Source: Isoetes taiwanensis (taxonomy: Eukaryota > Streptophyta > Lycopodiopsida > Isoetales > Isoetaceae). Taken from it: a DNA stretch of 64,000 nucleotides. The notes under the pieces were generated by a model, which saw only the letters and a list, made by a program, of their open reading frames with translations, was not told the DNA's origin and searched no databases. Numbering within the stretch: position 1 is the stretch's first letter; each line of letters opens with the position of its first letter. Below are positions 28,738 to 38,962 of this stretch, in pieces. The stretch covers positions 21,416,833-21,480,832 of the forward strand of contig JAJEKV010000010.1 of the NCBI GenBank assembly GCA_021234155.1. Reading direction: 5' to 3'. The translations under genes were made by a program, and so were the position numbers.

Positions 28738-29666
28738 GAGAACACCAATAGCCAACTAGTATTCCCGGACAAGCACCAAAGAAAAACTTGCGAGGAGGAG
28801 TGTGGCCCAAAAGTTCTTTCAATTTCTTCTCACTAATTGGGTGCCCTTGGGACAGGTCCTTTATAATCGTATTTAACACCTGCAAGTCGCAAAGTGTTAG
28901 TCGGGAGAACATGTAAATAAGACCAAATGCATGTCTCCCGATCTATATTTCGACACAACAGTGTCCGATAGGAATGCAATCTTGAGACCAACAAGTTCTA
29001 GTAGGGAAGCAATGTCAAAGCGTGCAATTTCAGATCGTTGAAGTAATGTTTAGGCATATCTTGGTCAGCAAAATGTAGCGTTATACGTCTACTTATCATA
29101 TTAACTACATTATTTACATGTTGCAACCGTACAACAAACAACTATGCATAAGACTTTAGGAATCGCTTACCTCCTGCTTGCATACCAAAGATGGCGCCGA
29201 ACTCCAATTGCATCATCTTCGAGCCTAAATAGACAGGGAATAAGCAATCACTCAATCCACAACAAAAGGCCACCGAGGTGGTAAGACCAACGCACAGAGC
29301 TGAATGAGAAGAAGGCATGCCTCCGTAACCTAAAAGCTTTTCAAAATCCCAACGCCCTTCTACAAAATATGTGGTAAGAACCTTGGTAGTCCGAGCTATT
29401 GCCCATGCCGTAAATCCCGCCATGAATGTCTGATTAGCTCTCAAGGTAACAATTACAGGGCTTATATGATCTTTGGCCATGGTAGATGTGCTCAAATGGC
29501 GCCATGCCCAGCCTCCTTGCATCAAGAAAGCTTCATGTCCAGTTTTTCTCTTGAGCTTTTGCTCCAAATAACGGAGAAAAGAAGCAACTGCGTTCACAAC
29601 AATAATCCCTAGTGACAAAATTCCAAATTTACCATGAAACCAAAAAGGCTTGGACTGCCTTCTCAA
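28738..29666 (-). pseudogene. DUF212 (acid phosphatase/vanadium haloperoxidase-related) membrane protein gene, frameshifted
   Basis: The minus strand encodes a DUF212-type protein, a plant and bacterial membrane family named for weak similarity to acid phosphatase/haloperoxidase. The first piece (29666 to about 29171) contains TFMAGFTAWAIARTTKVLTT, then GGMPSSHSALCVGLTTSVAF and a hydrophobic end. The second piece (28879-28738) reads VLNTIIKDLSQGHPISEKKL followed by KELLGHTPP, after a fair intron (donor GGAG|GTAAGC, acceptor TTGCAG). Around 29205 the frame slips: DDAIGVRRH lies in another frame, and the reading returns for GMQAG, so at least two indels break it. The C-terminal hydrophobic helix decays after GILVGYW. 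It may be a pseudogene or a gene with consensus errors. It is flanked by direct repeats at 28165 and 29838. Confidence 0.75.
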
Positions 29667-29837
29667 CCCCGTTCATCGAATTAAACTCCCGAGAGCCGAA
29701 CACCTTGTTTTCATCTCTAATCGGCAAAAATGGCATTAGATAGGCTCAAGAGTCCGACCGAGAAGCTTGGCTATGGCGGCAAATCATTGCCGGAGAGAGA
29801 AGATTTAGTGCCCGACTGTGCCCTATCTACACATGGC

Positions 29838-30005
29838 ATGCTCGGACCATATCTAAGCACCGTAAATCTGTCCACGGCTCATAGGGATCTGTCTAAATCT
29901 GCCCTATGCCTATCTACACCTAAGCCGGCTTGTTTCAGGCAGATGCCATGTTAAAGGCTCACACCAAACGATACCAAGCACGTCCTGCCCAGTTAGAATT
30001 GCACC
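29838..30005. repeat. direct repeat unit, right copy
   Basis: Matches 28165-28335; together the two copies bracket the DUF212 pseudogene. Confidence 0.7.
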
Positions 30006-30176
30006 AGTCAAGCGTGTACCCACCGGCAGCAGAGGCAAAGTCCCCGAAGAGAAATCCAGCGGGAAACACTAGCAGGCCATCACAGCAGGCCATCACAGTC
30101 GTCGATTATGCCACGTGGCAGTTTAGAAGGCCTAGATGACCCCAATTATCAGTGTTAGGCAGCCCTCTATAATAAT

Positions 30177-30190
30177 ATATATATGTTAGA
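30177..30190. repeat. 14-bp target-site duplication, left (composite element)
   Basis: ATATATATGTTAGA, repeated exactly at 36299-36312 immediately outside the other end of the composite element. TA-rich, but the GTTAGA part makes chance less likely. Confidence 0.65.
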
Positions 30191-30224
30191 TATATACAAG
30201 TATTTATACTATGAGGGATTGTAC

Positions 30225-31855
30225 AAATTCGACGGGAAACTAACGTAGAGTCATCCAATGAAGATTCTAAAAAGATTCCTCCAGATTCCCTTAGATTCTT
30301 CTATGTTCACAAAGATTCTTTATAGATTCTCCTAGATTCCCAAAGATTATCCCAACATTCCTCTAGATTCTTCAAGATTCTATGCAGATTCTCCTAGATT
30401 CACCAAGATTATATGAAGTCATTCCTCTAAATTTCCTTATATTTCTATAGATTTCGAGAAATTCTCTTGATATTTTCATAGATTCCCTAAGACTCTACAA
30501 AGATTCTTTAGGATTCTACAAATATTCCTTTAGATTCTCCAAGATTCTATAGATATTCCTTAGATTGTATGAAGATTTCCCTAAATTCTCCAAGATTCTA
30601 TCAAGATTCTTAAAGATTTTATGAATATTCCCTTAATTTCCCTAGATTCTCAAAGATTCTTTTGATATTCACCTAGATTTTCAAAGATTATCCCAAGACT
30701 CCTCTAGACTCCCCAAGATTCTATGTAGTTCTACTGAATTCTCCAAGAGTTGATGAAGATTCTGCTAGATTGCTTTAGATTATATGAAGATTCTCCTAGA
30801 TTCTCGAAGATTCCATGACGATTTCAAAAGATTCTCAAAGCTTTTAAAAAGATTCCCTTAGATTCCCAAAGATTCTCTTAAGATTCTTCTAGATTCTCTA
30901 AGATCATGTGAAGATTCCCTTAGACTTTACATGATTCCATCAAGATTCTTGAAGATTCTATGAAGATTCCCTTAGATTCTAAGATCATGTGAAGATTCTT
31001 TCGTGATTCCTATACATTCCCCAAGATTCCCCTAGATTCTATGAAGATTTCCCAAGATACTATCAAGATTGTTAAAGATTTTAAGAACATTCTCTTACTT
31101 TCCTAAGATTCTCTAGATTCCCCAAGATTCTATGTATTTATGAAGATTTCTATGAAGATTGCCGTAGACTTTACATGATTCCATCAAGATTCCTCTAGAT
31201 TCTTGAAGATTCTATGAAGATTCCCTTGGATTCCTTTAAATTCTCAGGGATTCTCTCGTGATTCCAATAGATTCCCCAAGATTCCCCTAGATTCTATGAA
31301 GATTTCCCTAGATTTCCCAAGATTCTATCAAGATTCTTAAAGATTTTATGTACATTCTCTTACTTCCCCAAGATCCTCTAGACTCCCGAAGATTCTGTGT
31401 ATTTATGAAGATTCTTCTAGATCCCCTTAGCATTTCCTTAGATTCCTTAAGATTCTACAAAGATTCCCCTACATTCTTATGATTTTACAAAGATTCTTCA
31501 AAATTCCATCAAGATTACCCTAGATACTCAAAGATTTTAGGAAGATTCCCTTTGATTCCCAAAGATTCTCTTGAGATTCCCATTGGTTCTCAAAGATTCT
31601 CTTGAGGTTCCCATAGATTCCCTAAGATTCTCTTGAGATTCGTTTAGATTCTCTAAGATTCTATGAAGATTCCCCTAGATTCTTTAAGCATCTATGAAGA
31701 TTCCTTTAGATTCCTCGAGATTCTCGTGGATTCTTTTTAGATTCCCTAAGATTCTCTTGGAATTCCTCTAGATTCTCTAAGATCTCTAAAGATTCCCTAG
31801 ATTCCTATAAATTACTACGGAGTTTTCATCTAAGATTCCAAGAAGATTCTTAGAG
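30225..31855. repeat. degenerate AGATTC array (copy 2)
   Basis: About 1.6 kb of AGATTC repeated every 10-14 bp. Contains 30345-30746, absent from copy 1; the deletion junction shares AGATTCTCC microhomology. Confidence 0.9.
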
Positions 31856-32472
31856 TTAGATCACATTGGCTCCAACTGCAACGGAACGATACCAAACCAC
31901 CACTCATTGGAAAGCTCTCGACGAGAGAATCCAAAGGCGTGGGTCCCACCTTCATCCAACCCCTCTACGGCAAATTACATGCCTTTGAAGACGATTTAAG
32001 AAAAGGAAGCTTCCCAGAAAATCCATTCATAAATGCTTTGCCACCTCAACACCTTTTTATTAATGAGGGTGCCACCTCACCACCTTTAAAATAAAAAATT
32101 CTAAGATCTGCTACACCAAATCCACTTTAAGGGACCTTCCTTGCACCTTCCTTACAAAAAATCAAGGGCTAGGATTTATCCTCCCCTTTTGATCCAACGG
32201 TCCAGGGATGTGGTGCATGCCCTCATGCATGACCCATGCATGCCTCCATGCATGCCCATAAGGAATGGATGGCTCTGATGCTGCCATCTCACTGGCCCCA
32301 CCTCAAACGAACGGCATCCAGGCATGTAAGAATCAAACACATTATATACCAAAGTTTTATGATATACCTTTATATATATAACTGATATACAAGAAAATTA
32401 ATACGTCCTACGGCGCATTGTTCCAGTTTTAGCATGTCCTTATATTCCCTTTAATTCTCCTGGATTCCCTTA

Positions 32473-32533
32473 CATTCTAGAAATTTCTAGAATATTTTAG
32501 AACTTTCTGGAACATTTTGAAACTTTCAAAACA
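32473..32533. promoter_or_regulatory. HSE-like array (copy 2, unit 2)
   Basis: Same sequence as 18705-18765: TTC and GAA alternate on a 5-bp grid, slightly degenerate. Confidence 0.6.
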
Positions 32534-32618
32534 TCCTAGAATATTATAGTCTATTTTATCTTAATTAGAATATTACCCTTAAGTATATTTGAAACATAAA
32601 TTATTCATAAAATTAATA

Positions 32619-32680
32619 TTTGGTCTAGTGGTTAGAGTGGGGGGTTTGGGGGGTTAAGGACCAGAGTTCGAATCCCCCCA
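32619..32680 (+). repeat. tRNA-like A/B box segment (unit 2)
   Basis: A box TGGTCTAGTGG at 32621-32631, B box AGTTCGAATCC at 32665-32675. Identical to the copy at 18853. Confidence 0.6.
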
Positions 32681-32739
32681 ATAACATAAAAAATTTTAAA
32701 AGCCTTTCCTTAATGAACGAGCATTCAATATGAGCCTTA

Positions 32740-33018
32740 GGATCTTAGACTTGATCAACGGTCAAGATCTCACCATATAAAAGCAATATTCTATTACATA
32801 TAATTCCCAAAGCCACGTGGACCGTAGGATGTGTCCCCAAGCCACGTGAGCCGTCGGATCTCGGACCAACGGTCAGGATCAAATCAATCTGGACCGTAGG
32901 ACCATGGTACACATATTATATGTAAACTCCCAGGCCATCTGGGCCGTAGGATACGTCCCAAACCCACGTGAGCCGTCGGATCTCGAACGGACGGTCGGAT
33001 AAGCACGAAACATAAGAA
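32740..33018. repeat. CCGTAGGATC / G-box array (unit 2)
   Basis: Alternating GCCACGTGAGCCGTCGGATC and GGACCGTAGGAT phrases with ACGGTC in between. CACGTG G-boxes at about 32814, 32840 and 32965. Confidence 0.75.
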
Positions 33019-33600
33019 GATATATACTAGAAATTTAATGCGTCCTACGGCACATTGTTCCAGTTTTAGCATGTTCTTACGGTGCAAGGCCCTGTCGTGC
33101 TCTAGGTAATCAACGATTCTACTGAGATTCTCTTGTGATTCCTCTATATATTCTTCAACATTCTATGTACTATATTTAGCATTCATGAAGATTCCCCTAG
33201 ATTCTCTTAGAATTTTCTATTTTGATTGAGGTGCTTACCCATGAGCATTTAGAAGCTTACAAAATAATCTATTTTGGATCTGTGCAACATTTCTAAAACA
33301 CTTTCTATTTTTAGACTGAGGCGCTTACCCTGAGCATCTAGAACATTTTTTTTTCAAGATTTATATTGTACACCTTTATTATGAAACATTTTAGAACATT
33401 CTATTGTGGCTCTTTGCAAAATCTTAAAAAAACTCTAAGATTTCATCAAGATTTTCTTAGATTCCCTTCGATATTATGAAGATTCCCTTAGATTCAACTA
33501 GATTTTAAGAGATTCCCTTAGACTTGTAAATATCTTCCTAGATTCTCTTACAATTTATGAGATTTCCTTAGATTCCCTTTAATTCTCCTAGATTCCCTTA

Positions 33601-33655
33601 CATTCTAGAAATTTCTAGAACATTCTAGAACTTTCTGGAACATTCTGAAACTTTC
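33601..33655. promoter_or_regulatory. near-perfect HSE-like array with 10-bp period
   Basis: Successive 10-mers CATTCTAGAA, ATTTCTAGAA, CATTCTAGAA, CTTTCTGGAA, CATTCTGAAA, CTTTC: eleven consecutive 5-bp units alternating TTC and GAA (one degenerate). This is the layout that cooperatively binds trimeric heat-shock factors. More scattered units follow at 33783-33895. Confidence 0.7.
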
Positions 33656-33963
33656 AAAACATCCTAGAACTTTCTGGAAGTATTTCCCTATTTCCTTATA
33701 TTCCCGAAGATTCCCCTACATTCTAGAACTTATTAGAACAATTTGGGGCTTTCTGGAAGGATTTTCTTAGACCCCCCCTAGATTCTCTTATATTCCAAAA
33801 TATTTTAGAATTCTGGAGCTTTCTAGAAGATTTTAGAACTTTCTAGAGCCTCCAGAACATTCTAGAACTTTCTTGAACTATCTACAATGTTATATTCTAT
33901 TTTATCTTAATTAGAACATTACCCTTAAGTATATTTGAAACATAAATTTTTATAGAATTAATG

Positions 33964-34025
33964 CTTGATCTAGTGGTTAGAATGGGGGGCTGGGGCGTTA
34001 ATGACGAGGGTTCGAATCCCCCCAA
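33964..34025 (+). repeat. tRNA-like A/B box segment (unit 3)
   Basis: A box TGATCTAGTGG at 33966-33976 and B box GGTTCGAATCC at 34009-34019. The T-arm stem GAGGG/CCCCC is nearly paired, the best preserved of the set. Confidence 0.65.
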
Positions 34026-34094
34026 TAACATAAAAAAAACGTTCAAAAGCCTTTCCTTAAAATTTGTTGAAAATACCAAGGCCAGAGCATGCAA

Positions 34095-34440
34095 TGTGAG
34101 CCGTAGGATCTTGGACCAAGGATTATGATCAATTTGGACCGTAGGATCATGTAGGATATATCTAAAGCAACGTGAGCCGTAGGATCTCGGACCGGCGGTC
34201 AGGATCAGATCAACCTGGACGGATCTTGGACCAAGGATTATGATCAATTTGGACCGTAGGATCATGTAGGATATATCTAAAGCAACGTGAGCCGTAGGAT
34301 CTCGGACCGGCGGTCAGGATCAGATCAACCTGGACGATTATATATAAACTCCCAAGCCATCTGGGCCGTAGGATACGTCCCAAAGCCATGTGAGTAGTCG
34401 GATCTCGAATGGATGATCGGATAAGCGCAACAAACATAAG
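34095..34440. repeat. GTAGGATC array (unit 3), with 121-bp tandem duplication
   Basis: The phrase from GGATCTTGGACCAAGG to GATCAACCTGGAC occurs twice head to tail (from about 34107 and 34219). Confidence 0.75.
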
Positions 34441-34872
34441 AACATATAGAGACAAGAAATTAACTACGTCTTTCATCGCATTGTCCCAGTTCCAGCATGT
34501 TTCTACGGTAGAAGTTTCTGTCGTGCCCTACGTTCTAAAAGAATCTCTTGAGAATACTCTAAATTCATAGATTGTCTAAGAGTCTACTAAGGTTCTCTTA
34601 GAGGTTTCGTGAAGATTCCTCTAAATTTTATAAGATTCCATTAGATTCTCTTAGATTTTATAAGGTTCCTTGCATTCTATGAAGATTCCCTCTAGATTCC
34701 ATTAGAATTCCTTAGATTTCCCAAGATTCTATGAAGATCCCTTTAGATTCCCTTAGATCCCTTTAGATTTTATAAGATTGACCTAGGTTCCCTTACATTA
34801 TATGAGATTCAAAGAGATTCTATAAAGATTCTCTTATATACTCTAAGATTTCATCAAGATTTTCTTAGATTC

Positions 34873-35155
34873 CTAGAACATTCTAGGACTTTCTGGAACA
34901 TTCTGAAACTTTCAAAACATCCTAGAACTTTCTGGAAGTATTTTCCTAGATTCCCTTACATTCTCGTAGATTCCCCTACATATAAGAACAATTTGGAACT
35001 TTCTGGAAGGATTCTCTTAGATTCTCAGATTCTCTTATATTCTAAAACTTTCTAGAATATTCTGGAACTTTCTAGAACATTCTAGAAGATTCTAGGACTT
35101 TCGAGAGCCTTCCAAAACATTCTAGAACTTTCTTGAACTATCTAGAATGTTACTC
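34873..35155. promoter_or_regulatory. HSE-like arrays (unit 4)
   Basis: Two runs, 34873-34945 and 35038-35150, of TTCTAGAAC/TTTCTGGAAC units on the 5-bp grid, including ATTCTGGAACTTTCTAGAAC at about 35059. Confidence 0.6.
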
Positions 35156-35183
35156 TACTTTAGAATGTTACCCTTAAGTGTGT

Positions 35184-36298
35184 TCAAAATATAAATTATT
35201 TAATGAATTAATGCTTGGTCTAGTGGTTAGAATAGAGGGTTGGGAGGTTGATGTTCAAGGTTCGAATCCCCAATAGAACATAAAAATTTTAAAAGCCTCT
35301 CCTTAAGGGACGAGCATTCAACGTGAGCCGTAGGATCTTGGATCCGATCAAGGGTCGAGATCTCAACACGTGATAATAATTAAAGCAACATGAGCCATAG
35401 GATCTATTACATATAATTCCCAAAGCCATGTGCACCGTAGGATATGTGCCAAGCCACGTGAGTCGTAGGATCCTGGATCGACGATCAGGATCAAGAACAA
35501 TCTGGACCGTAGGATCTATTACATATAATTCCCAAAGCCATGTGCACCGTAGGATATGTCCAAAAGCAACGTGAGCTGTAGGATCTCGGACCGACGATCA
35601 GGATCAAATCAATTTGGACTGTAGGATCGTCTATATAGAATCTATATAGAAACTCCCAAGCCATCTCGGCCGTAGGATACGCCCCAAAGCCACGTGAGCC
35701 GTAGGATCTTGGATCAACGGTCGGATAAGTGCGACAAACATATAAATTGTTTAATGAATTAATGCTTGGTCTAGTGGTTAGAATAGAGGGTTGAGAGGTT
35801 GATGTTCAAGGTTCGAATCCCCCATAGAACATAAAAATTTTAAAAGCCTCTCCTTAAGGGACGAGCATTCAACGTGAGCCGTAGGATCTTGGATCCGATC
35901 AAGGGTCGAGATCTCACCACGTGATAATAATTAAAGCAACATGAGCCATAGGATCTATTACATATAATTCCCAAAGCCATGTGCACCGTAGGATATGTGC
36001 CAAGCCACGTGAGTCGTAGGATCCTGGATCGACGATCAGGATCAAGAACAATCTGGACCGTAGGATCTATTACATATAATTCCCAAAGCCATGTGCACCG
36101 TAGGATATGTCCAAAAGCAACGTGAGCCGTAGGATCTCGGACCGACGATCAGGATCAAATCAATTTGGACTGTAGGATCGTCTATATAGAATCTATATAG
36201 AAACTCCCAAGCCATCTCGGCCGTAGGATACGCCCCAAAGCCACGTGAGCCGTAGGATCTTGGATCAACGGTCGGATAAGCGCGACAAACATAAGAAC
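35184..36298. repeat. tandem duplication of about 557 bp holding tRNA-like box and G-box array
   Basis: 35184-35740 and 35741-36298 are almost identical. Each contains a tRNA-like segment (A boxes at 35216 and 35767, B boxes GGTTCGAATCC at 35259 and 35810), then ACGTGAGCCGTAGGATC phrases. It is a recent unit duplication at the element end. Confidence 0.85.
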
Positions 36299-36312
36299 AT
36301 ATATATGTTAGA

Positions 36313-37558
36313 TTAGATAATAAGATAAGATAAGATATAGATCAGATATAAAGGACGTCTTCTTTTTTTCTTGGAAGGACTTGACTCACTATAGAACTTA
36401 GAATTTCTGTATATGCGTGTAAACTGCAGATTGCTTCTAAAGTAACTCAGTACACCTAAAAGGGACATTGAAAATACTCTAGGATTTCCCATAAAGAAAT
36501 ATAAATGCCTACAATTGGTCATGAATATAGGGAGTGTCTGTGGCACACTTTAGTTCAAGATGATAAAAATGTGCAGAATATCAAGTTGACATGTTTGTGT
36601 TGGGCAAATTTTATGTTAGCACTTTTCTTGGTCAACATCCAAAGTTATTCTTGTGATCATTTACTTGTAAGTTTTTTGTAATGGTGTTTCGACCAAGTTG
36701 AGGTTTTGCTTCATACATGCTTAGGGATACTCTCCTAATTGCTCCTGGAAGGGTCCATTGTATTTCTAGTGTCAGCATCAACAAGCCCTTATGCATGGTA
36801 TTAAAACTTACTTGTGTTTTGTACAAGTAGTGATGTGCTTGTTATTTTGTTATGTAATGCAGGATAGTGGAGGATCATTTTCTGAAGAAACCGTGTTGCC
36901 TCATATCTTATGTTTGAAATGACTGGTGCATCGCACTCAAATTTCTAGCTAGTGGCAGTGTTCCAAATTTTCGAATTAAAACTGAACTCGGGGTTGCTTA
37001 CTTCACAGAAAAGGATAATTGACTCACATAAAGGATACTTGACAATTGAGAATTGTGCTTTGCCATCTATCATACAATTATCTTCCTTTTTTTTTTTTTT
37101 TTTTTTTTTTGGAAGGGCGTTGGTACTTGTGCTGGAACGCTGCATGCTTGCAGCTCTTCTGGCGGGACGGGGGAGAGGCTATCTGCATTCACTGCTAGTT
37201 TTTTTTGGAATTAGCCAGGGTCTTTGAATACTGGCACCTCCACGAATTTTAATACGAAATATCCTATCTTCCTTCCTCCCTGCTTTTCTATTTGGAGCTC
37301 AAGCTTGTGCTGGATCATGTGTAGCAGTTCGACATCTATATTATTTCAGTTTGGCAGTCACAAGTTCCTGATTTCAAGCTTCCTCTCGGTGGCAATGACA
37401 AGAGCTTTCTTGATTTGTGGGAGATCATTTTTGGAGCTTCATCTAGAACTTGATTATGGCGAGGGTTGTATATCCTACAGAGCAATATGGGTGCGCCTAT
37501 TCTTTGCCAACCGAATTTATGTTCTATTCCAGCTACTATTATGATTTGCATATTTCAG
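36313..37558. other. unassigned, possible decayed gene
   Basis: Contains a T24 run (37087-37112) and fragments such as VPDFKLPLGGNDKSFLDLWE (about 37358-37420, plus strand) that look coding but match no family I recognise. Confidence 0.35.
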
Positions 37559-37678
37559 GAAATTAGAAGCATGGAAAATGATTTCTATGATGCCATGGAA
37601 GCTCATGTGAAAAGAGCTACTTCTGTTGGCCATGATTGGATCACTATTTGTTATGAGGTGCACGAAGCAGTATCCCGG
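37559..37678 (+). pseudogene. exon-like fragment of an unidentified gene
   Basis: A 120-nt stretch is bounded by a good acceptor (CATATTTCAG) and donor (CCCG|GTGAGC), with an open frame (EIRSMENDFYDAMEAHVKRA followed by TSVGHDWITICYEVHEAVSR). It is helical and charged and looks like a conserved internal exon. I do not recognise the family. Upstream coding-like sequence (37340-37450) in the same direction may be the preceding exon but contains stops, so this is probably a gene remnant rather than a working gene. Confidence 0.4.
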
Positions 37679-38366
37679 TGAGCTGACAAGAATGTTTTCA
37701 GATTTCAAGCCTAGATAATCCGGTTTTAAGATTTTCCTATTTCGCTTGGAAGTACCAATACCTACTAACTAAAGTATGCAGGCACAAGATCCCCATTTGT
37801 TTCAGGTATCCTAAAGAATAATGTTATGTGCATCTATTGGTAGAACGAATATCTCGGTTAGATCCTTTATGTTTGAATTCCTTAGTGTAGTTTTTATTCA
37901 AAATTCAATGATGTAGAGTTACAGATTGTCTTTTCTAAGCTGCATCATATCATGAGATTATTGTCATATAATATGTTTTATTTTGTTCCATTTCCCGTTA
38001 TTGCATGATCTTTGCTTCTTCACGCTATTAGAGAGCTATATTTTTACTATGTCTAGCTATATTACAGTATTAGATTTCATAGTTACTAGAAAATTAGTGA
38101 CATAGAAATAGGTACCATGAACTTTGATATTTGGAACAGACATAGCTAGGTACCTTCCTTTAGAAGACCTTTGACAAATATAGCTAAATACTTTTCTCTA
38201 GAAGTCTTTATGTGACCTATTCCTTTCACATTGTGGATGTAAGCTTATAAACATGCTTTGAAGTCTACATTCTACTGCACCCACTTTGGCTCCTAGATTG
38301 ATAACGACTCATTTAGAGTTGTTGGAAATTTAATGTTCGATTAAAAGAATAAATGTTATCTAGGGT

Positions 38367-38962
38367 CCATATTATTGTTGATGCAGATGCAGGGGTGTAT
38401 CTGTTGGGCCATGCAAGATACAACTACAATAGTCTCCATATTATTGTTGATACGAATGTAGAGGTATTTTGTAACAGGCCCATGGTAGACCGCTCGAGTA
38501 TTCGAACCTTGAATGTGCCTGTGGGGCGTTCCTGAGACACCGGCATAAATGGGTAGAAGTGACTACTCATAAACATCTAGATGGTTTTGCCCAGTTGGTT
38601 AAGGGCATGTCGGTTAGGAACGTCACAGTTGGTATCAGAGCAGGTCTCGAGTTTGAGTCTCCATGGGTGCCTATATGCATGGGTAATTTGCAAAGTCTTG
38701 ATAATCATTGTGACATGGTATGGCATAGACATGGTATAGCCTTGGATGCTCGAGGACGAGCATAGTTCTAGTGGGAGAGACTGTAACGGGCCCATGGTAG
38801 ACCGCTCGAGTATTCGAACCTTGTGGGGCGTTCTCGAGACACCGGCATAAATGGGTAGAAGCGACTACTCATAAACGTCTAGACGGTTTTGCCCAGTTGG
38901 TGAAGGGCATGTCGGTTAGGAACGTTACATATTTCTGTTGGGTCATGCAAGGTACAACTATA
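38367..38962. repeat. tandem repeat split by a TRIM insertion
   Basis: CCATATTATTGTTGATGC...GGTGTATCTGTTGGGCCATGC (38367-38435) is repeated from 38436. The second unit is interrupted by the TRIM at 38470 and resumes at 38930 (TATTTCTGTTGGGTCATGC). Confidence 0.75.
38470..38929 (+). mobile_element. TRIM (miniature LTR retrotransposon), complete
   Basis: 5' LTR 38470-38627 (TGTAACAGGCCC...GTCACA), primer-binding site TTGGTATCAGAGC at 38629, about 150-bp interior, polypurine tract AGTGGGAGAGAC at 38770-38781, and 3' LTR 38782-38929 (TGTAACGGGCCC...GTTACA). Flanked by a 5-bp duplication TATTT (38465-38469, 38930-38934). No coding; it would depend on proteins of another LTR element. Confidence 0.9.

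Larger units (their letters stand above)
30191..36298. mobile_element. 6.1 kb modular non-coding composite element, copy 2
   Basis: Bounded by the 14-bp repeats. Tandem higher-order units begin ATATACAAG or ATATACTAG and end CATAAGAAC. Unit borders are near 32389, 33019, 34444 and 35741. A full unit is: conserved block (ACGTCCTACGGCRCATTGTT, with CCAG and AGCATGT), AGATTC array, HSE-like TTC/GAA array, tRNA-like A/B boxes, then an array of CCGTAGGATC with G-boxes and ACGGTC. There is no ORF beyond chance length. The first 2.5 kb is nearly identical to 16827-18980. Long target duplications are typical of target-primed retrotransposition, and the internal Pol III boxes suggest a giant SINE-like element; no poly-A tail is present. 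Family unknown to me. Confidence 0.7.
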
